Source of the DNA: Phoronis australis
Taxonomy: Eukaryota > Phoronida > Phoronidae
Direction: 5' to 3'
Assembly (NCBI GenBank): GCA_002633005.1
Contig: NMRA01000009.1
Span: 1,633,858 to 1,697,857 of the forward strand
Length of the DNA stretch: 64,000 bases
Below the pieces are notes generated by a model. The model was not told the DNA's origin. It did not search any database and worked only from the letters and a program-made list of their open reading frames with translations. Position numbers and translations under genes: made by a program. Within the stretch, counting starts at the first letter, position 1. Every line of letters starts with the position of its first letter. Shown here piece by piece: positions 58,036-64,000 of this stretch.

Positions 58036-60223
58036 CAGGGCTCGACGTTATTAAAATCGCCAGGTCGCATTTTGCGACCTAGCCAAAATCCCAGGTCGCA
58101 TTTTCAAAATCCAGCTCGCATTCGTAAATGCCAGGTCGCAAAATTTTCCCGCCATTTTTACGCGCCAAAATAGATTTTTTAGATCATCGAGAAATTGCTC
58201 TTTAAACTTGCAGCGTTAACTCACAAATTTCGGATCTCAAAATTGACTTCATTCATGCAGGTACGGCCTTACTGTTCTTCACGACCGCATTTGAAAGACT
58301 CTAGAGCGCAAGGCAAGTTGCCGACGTGAAAGTTGAATCAGGGCTCTCTAACTGACTTGTGCATTCGAGTAGCTAAACTTGCGATGTGAAAAGGTAGAAA
58401 ATGCCCCTTGAAAAAGTATCCGGGATATTTTTAGATCTGGGCTGCTACTTGTTGTCATCAAAGTCGTTAACGATTCAAACTAACTCGGGTAATGGCGAGT
58501 TTGCTCCGCAATACCTTCCAAGTACGGGAAAAATAGGTCAGTCACAAATTGACACGCATGTCACTAGTGTTAACTTTCTTTCCCAGGTATAAAACAAAGC
58601 CAGGATTTGGTTTTTACATATTGTGAAAAGACGTTTTTGAAAACTGAAGTTGTGTAAAATGAAAGTGACACACCATATAAGCTGCGTGACAATTTTAAAT
58701 CACACGCGGTCGTTTGTAGTGCGCTATGATGGGCGCTAGCTTGAACTGTGGGCGCTTCATTGGAAATTCTCAAAAAATTTAAGGGGGGACTTTTAATAGA
58801 TCAGTGAGCGCTTATTATGAAACACTTTAAAGGTAGGGAGTAAGCTTGTGCGTGACCATAGTCGTTAACCTCAGTGTTTGGGTAATAAGATATTAAAACG
58901 CTGCAATGGTATTAGAAACGTTATAAATAATACGATTTTGCGAGGCAAACTCCATCTCGTAGGGGTGACTTCTGGATATCGTTACCACCTACATTGTACC
59001 CTTTTTAGCCACCCGGAATGATTTTGTTTTTAACTGCCCGCTTCAGCCGGAACAAGGTTGTTTCTATAGGAGTCTGAACATTTTACGGCGACGGTGGTTC
59101 GGGGAGCGAAAAGTTGCCGGAGGGGGGGGGTGTATAAAAAGAAGAATGAAAAGTTCGCTAACTTGAACCACAATTTCGCATCTAGTGCCAGTTTAGTTGC
59201 AATAACTGGCTACGGGCATAGAATACAGGATTTACAGAACATCGACCTCGGGAAACATCGGAGCAGGAAAACGTCAGTTCTCGGGGTTATATCGGTCCCG
59301 GTACATCGGGTCTTTTATAACCGCTGGGAATCTGAGTTTATTTTCAAATAAACCAGAGCCAAGCCGGTATACTCTTCATTTAGGGCAGTCGCTGTTCTTT
59401 GAAGTGGTGCACGCGCGTGAGTTCACGCACTTGAATCGCTGGAGTAGGCCTACTCCTTTACGTTGGCAACGAACGCGTGAAAGACAAATCATATTTCGCG
59501 CACGTAGCCCCAGAAACAAGTAAGGGGTTTGAGAATTTCTTGGCAACTGAAAGTAAAGACGTGACCGTCGTTTGGCGATTAATAAGGTTGTCATTTTCAC
59601 TTTGGCTGTCTTAATACGTTAAAAAGCAGAAGCACATCTCAGTCTAAGTCACGATTGTGTGCCGGGACCGCTTGCGCGCTAGCGGTGCCGCAGTGCGGTA
59701 TCAGGGATATTGTCGTGGATATTTGGTACATGTAATAAGGACATCTTATGTGAAAAATAAACATTTTTGTCCACCACAAAGTTTGGTAAGTTAATCAATT
59801 AAGAATTAGTAGAAACAGCGTTGTTTTGTGAAGTTTTATCACGTGTTAAGCAGTGGCCCGAAACTTTCTTCGGCGAATCCGGGAATTTACAAAAGTGGCC
59901 GAAAGTGTTAGCCAATCATACGCGTCGAATATCGATACTGCACATCCCATGTTCACGCGACTTGCTTACACTAGTCATCGGGAGGGCTGTCCCCGATAGT
60001 GTTGTTTTGAACTTGGATTTGGCAGCGACCAAATAACGGTCGGATTAACAAGAGCTGCTTTGTATTTGCCAGGTATCTGTTGAGAAGTGTAAAAACTCAG
60101 CTCGCATTCGTTGGAAATTCCAGGTCGCATTTTGCGACTTGATACGAGCTGACAAAAATCTCAGCTCGCATTTCCAAATTTCAGGTCGCAAATGCGACCT
60201 GCAGCTCGTTATGTCGAGCCCTG
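58036..60223. mobile_element. Non-autonomous terminal-inverted-repeat element (hAT-like ends)
   Basis: It starts CAGGGCTCGACGTTA and ends TATGTCGAGCCCTG. Inside each end, AGGTCGCATTTTGCGACCT-type and AGCTCGCATT blocks recur several times in both directions, making structured subterminal regions of about 110-150 bp. The 2.19-kb interior has no frame resembling a transposase. CAGGG ends are common in hAT elements, but I could not find an 8-bp target duplication. Confidence 0.6.
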
Positions 60224-61002
60224 GTGGTGTACCTTTTGAGTGTATACTGGGGAACCCAATGGTCGTCCGCCTAAGCATAAAACCGACTTGCTGTTGTACT
60301 CACCGAATTATTCCACTTCAAAGTTATGATGTGAATAGTATTCGATTTAACTCTCACAGATATACCGCATTCATCGATTCGGAAGTTTTCTTTAATTTGT
60401 GCCGAGTTATTTCAAATGTGCACTGCCTTCGGCAGCCATTTTATTGTGACACCTAAGTTCGTCATATGCTGCCCCCTTTTGTAAAAACTGAGAAACATGC
60501 AGAAAAAGGCCAACGAAGTAATGAAAATTGCAACAGCCTGTTTTTATTGACATAAACTCGATTTGAAGCTTTGATGTTGAGCTCTGCACTGTGGTTTCCA
60601 ATAAAAGCCAATTGGACAACATTTCAATGCAGTTTAATGGTGAACGTGAGGCAAAAATGTTAAGAACCCAGCGTATCGCATTTGTCTGCGGATTTTTCCT
60701 TTGGCCTTCTAGATCCTACTAGTGCCTGGGACAAACAGATACATTGCATAAACAAACCCTGGATCATGTTTTGTGTCCCGTCGGAAGAAAATTTAAATTC
60801 GAAAACATCTTCTGAAAACGCACAAAAAAGTGTATTAGTAAAATCTACTGATTTTTAAGTGGTTTTAAAAAACAATCGGTAAACTCACCGATTTTTGTCT
60901 CATTACTTTGATACGTGTCTCTTCCGATAAGTTAGTACCTAACGTGCAGACGAGCACTCCAAATTGGAACGCTAAGTCCCGCGTGGTTGCGCTGCACGCG
61001 AA
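60224..61002. other. Intergenic, nothing recognised
   Basis: No supported gene or repeat. Confidence 0.3.
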
Positions 61003-61120
61003 ACAAGATGGCGGACGACCTTTGGAGCCTGACGACAATAGGTAACCAGACTATACTAGAAGATGAACACCTTTGGAAGCAGTTAGAGTCTTTAAATCCT
61101 TCCAGCTCAAACAAATAGTC
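61003..61120 (+). promoter_or_regulatory. YY1-like ATGGCGG site and possible first exon
   Basis: CAAGATGGCGGACG resembles the YY1/initiator element that often overlaps start codons. The ATG at 61,008 opens MADDLWSLTTI, followed by a possible donor GGTAACC at about 61,041. It could be a 5' exon of the ANKRD13-type gene, but the encoded residues do not match the expected N-terminus. The following DEHLWKQLESLNPSSSN stretch is related to both arms of the foldback element at 13.3-14.3 kb, so this may itself be repeat. Confidence 0.3.
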
Positions 61121-63062
61121 TCGTAATCAACATATTTTTTGGAATAGCCCATTCTTTCAGCATAGTTGAAGTCTGAACTCCATTAGTCTCAATGTGCTTG
61201 AGGTCAAACGAAAATGTATAAAAGGTTATGTGCAGGTCACACCGAGAGGCAGCAGCCTAGACAGGGGACCTATCTATCACTGTGTGTGTGCAGTGGCTGT
61301 ATAAAACATCTGCTGTATACAAACAGTGGGTGTAAGAATTTGAAAAGGGAGTCCTTAACCACACTTTCCAAAGAACAATCAATTAGGAACTCTTTGAAAT
61401 GGCACACTGGTGCCATTTTTTTGTTTGGTGGTGTTCACAGGAGGCGAACCCCCTGGACTCTCCTAAATCTGCCTGAGTACTTTGTGTATGCATAGTTGCC
61501 TACATTCAAGAATGGCAAAATAACCAGATTGAAGAAGCGAGAAATCTAGATATAAAGGAGGATATCTTGGCCCAAAATGCAATGGTGAAATGTCGGTTGC
61601 TACAAACGAAAACATTCCAATAACATTTTTTCTTTTTAGATGAACGGGGAAAATAGGGCTATGTTGCCTAGAAAATCGCAATGGTCATATTATGGTGTTA
61701 AATCAATTTCGCCATGTGTCTGATAACGTTTGTGGATGCCGGAGTAGTCTTCCAAAGCCGGACAGTTGATGTCTGTGATAATTTGGCGTATTTTTCATAG
61801 AAAGTTTACTGTCATTATAAACACACTCCAAACAGGTTCCAGATTTTGCTCTCTAGACAGTTTGGTTCCATAACCATTATACACATAATGATCAATGAAA
61901 TATAATTCATTATCAACAGGAGCTGTTGTACTGTAGCATGTATGCAACTCAAATACATATTGTACAATTCCATTAGCCATGTGACTCCCTTTGTTTCTAA
62001 ACTGTAAGTAAAGTGTATTGGTATGCCCAGGAAGCGACACATCAGTGACTATCGATGGGGATAGCGCTTGATATTTGGATGTAGCATGAAGGCACAACTG
62101 ACCTTTTCATTGACCAATACATGTCGTAACACATTATGTTTATGATTATACAGCACTGTTGGAGTAAGTGCGGTCACAGAACTCTAATGATTGATATGAA
62201 TTGGAATTAAAACTGAGAAGTTCTGGCTGCAGATTATCTAGGACCTTATCGGCAAGCCTGTACTTTTAGCCAAATATCTATAAAACTACAGAAATTCGTT
62301 CTTTAAAATTTTATATTTCATTTTGCTGAAAGTAGAAAACCCATAGACTTTGATTTTCAATGTCAGACCAAACTGTAATTAATTGGGTCACATGAGCAGG
62401 TTTTTTTAATGCAATATAACAAGAAAGAACTTGACTTAGTACAGTTTTAGCAAAACAAGAAAATGGCTAAATTTTATTGTGGAGAAAATTGCATAAAGCA
62501 TAGTACATGAAATTTCATATGAATTCGATCAACCATTTTATAGATATGATGTTCCAAAGTTAGCCAATTTAGACATTTTTCTAATGTACTGTCACGCCAT
62601 AATAGCTATTTCAGAAGGTAACAGCACCATCTTAAATTAAATGCAAAAACAAAACTGTTTATTGTATTCTTCTCCATGGCATGTTTTGAAGTTTTATCTT
62701 TTGTACAATTTGCTCTTAATTGGAAGCCTACTACTGTTCACTGTTGTGACCAACTTTAGATTAAAGTACTTTGCAACACTAATTTTGTCCAGCTGAAATC
62801 ATGGACATGAAACTACAATGAATCAAGTTAGCGATGGTGAATTTTCCCCGCTGAACTCCATTCAGTTTTTGCATTTTCCCAATGTAGTTAAGGAGGCTAC
62901 CCCCCCATTAAAATTTCAAAACAAAGGGTTTCACCTTATAACATGACCAGTATTATGGTTTTCAAAGATGGTTCTGCATACTAGTAGGGCTTTAAGAAGT
63001 AAAAATGGATAGACAGAAGAGTTGCTTATAAAAAGATGCATGCGTTTTATGGTGTGTTGCAG
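61121..63062. other. Upstream region or intron of the ANKRD13-like gene
   Basis: I looked for the exon encoding the usual YPLH..VW N-terminus of this family and did not find it. No other gene is seen. Confidence 0.35.
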
Positions 63063-64000
63063 ACAGCGATTGAAAGCAAAGATCCACGTGGAAGGACATG
63101 CCTGTCTTTGGCTGCCACCTTGGGTCATCTAGAGAGTTGTAGAGTATTACTGAGACATGGGGCATGTGCAAATGCTGAGAAAGACAACTGGACAGGTATG
63201 ATGAAACTACTGAGAAATACAGTCATGGCAGTATTTTAAACTTTCATTTTTATCTTGTAGCTCTTTACTGTGGTACCACAAGTTCTAGGGCTTGGAATTG
63301 CAAAATTAATCCTTCAGTGAAACTCACGAGGAAAACACAAATTAAACGGTCTGAGAGATTTTAGTTGAGTATGGTGAAATCTAATTTATTGGAAGGACAA
63401 GTGTAGACTAATACGTATCCTGCTTGTACAAGTTTTCGTGTAGCTTTATCCCTCTTTGGCACTGAAGACACAGTTGGCTTCTTGCAAGACGATGTACTGT
63501 TTTGTGAAAAAAATGAAAGTAATCACTTCCTTGTTTGAAAACTTTCTGAGTTGACCAGTCTGTTTGCTGACCACTTTCTTATTTTAAAAAAGGCTATAGA
63601 GAAAACAGAAAACAATTTTCATTTGTTTCTTGGCTACAACACCTCCTTGAGGTACCACTGATCTATTAACTCCATTATTATCTATCCCTGTATTTTTATT
63701 TACATACAGTATGGCATTGTTTCAGAATGTCACCTGGTGGTGCTTACAGTGAAATGACTGAGTTGTAGTTATATCGTGTTGTGCTTTAGAAACATGCAGT
63801 TCAAGTCCTGTTTGTACTGGGATAGTAAACGACTGAGAAAAGAAGTGTCACCAAAGGATTTGGGTGGTAATGTTTCGTTATTGTTCTGTACATAGTCAAT
63901 TAATGGGTAACTAACTGACGCCTATAGTTATCTGCTTATTTGTCACTTTCAGTCCTGCAAACTGCCGTTGCCACTGGGGATCCGGAGTTGGTGCAGTTAA
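63063..64000 (+). CDS. ANKRD13-like: ANKRD13-family ankyrin-repeat protein, 5' part (partial)
   Basis: Exons 63,063-63,195 and 63,953-64,000 (runs off the edge), with phase 1 between them. The joined reading holds ankyrin repeats: [36 protein letters not shown], then [18 protein letters not shown]. The phrases DPRGRT, LGHLE, RVLLRH and WTVL..AV.TGDPE are characteristic of ANKRD13 proteins, closest to the B/D type. In vertebrates these are membrane-associated, bind Lys63-linked ubiquitin through C-terminal UIMs and act in endocytosis of ubiquitinated receptors. The UIMs would lie off-window. The first exon is not identified. Confidence 0.83.

Noticed and set aside
58028-60231. 8-bp target duplication proving a hAT insertion
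   Set aside because: The flanks ACACCGAA and GTGGTGTA do not match, so hAT membership rests on the ends only.
1-64000. CRISPR arrays, bacterial operons or prophage
   Set aside because: No regularly spaced direct repeats with unique spacers and no long gene-dense frames; split genes show this is eukaryotic DNA.

Overview
The window is AT-rich animal (metazoan) nuclear DNA. Coding sequence is split into short exons with GT-AG junctions, introns are long and repeat-filled, and tRNA-derived SINEs, LINE, LTR-type and DNA-transposon remnants are frequent. Nothing looks bacterial. The mixture (an MDC1 orthologue with FHA and tandem BRCT domains, an ANKRD13-type gene, U12-type introns, a multicopy FEN1-like family) suggests an invertebrate, possibly a deuterostome, but the species cannot be fixed from sequence alone.

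Layout. (1) 346-3684, minus: 5' part of a calpain-like cysteine protease gene running off the left edge, with a predicted N-myristoylated/palmitoylated start. (2) 3685-9133: no gene recognised, apart from the probable 3' UTR of the next gene. (3) 9134-14593, minus: a complete five-exon FKBP12-type peptidyl-prolyl isomerase gene. Its last intron has AT-AC ends with textbook U12 signals; intron 1 holds a 978-bp foldback transposon with a 9-bp target duplication inside an older SINE. (4) 14594-15701: intergenic space of a head-to-head gene pair. (5) 15702-41778, plus: a 20-exon MDC1 gene (DNA double-strand-break mediator). The conceptual coding sequence is 4,932 nt (1,643 codons plus stop) and every splice phase agrees: ATM-type TQ site, FHA domain, SDTD motif, ten TQx[F/Y] motifs, a basic repeated region, tandem BRCT. 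Its last intron is also U12-type (GTATCCTTT donor, TTCCTTAAC branch site). Several introns carry one dispersed repeat family rich in CTCF-like core motifs.

(6) 41.8-61 kb: a transposon-rich gene desert. It holds a GC-rich tandem array, two inverted copies of a ~400-bp foldback element lying 12.6 kb apart, a broken LINE reverse transcriptase (minus), a broken but intron-containing copy of an uncharacterised family in which I can see the acidic motifs of XPG/FEN1 nucleases (plus), an LTR-type pol fragment (minus) enclosed by inverted minisatellite arrays, a LINE tail, a SINE and a 2.2-kb terminal-inverted-repeat element. (7) 63063-64000, plus: the first recognisable exons of an ANKRD13-family ankyrin-repeat gene running off the right edge.

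The host genes are not an operon-like set. The only likely shared control is the 1.1-kb divergent FKBP/MDC1 promoter region. The most notable observations are the two minor-spliceosome introns in neighbouring genes, the TQxY-dominated RNF8-type docking array in MDC1, the acylated calpain, and the FEN1-like signature in the multicopy family near 49 kb.
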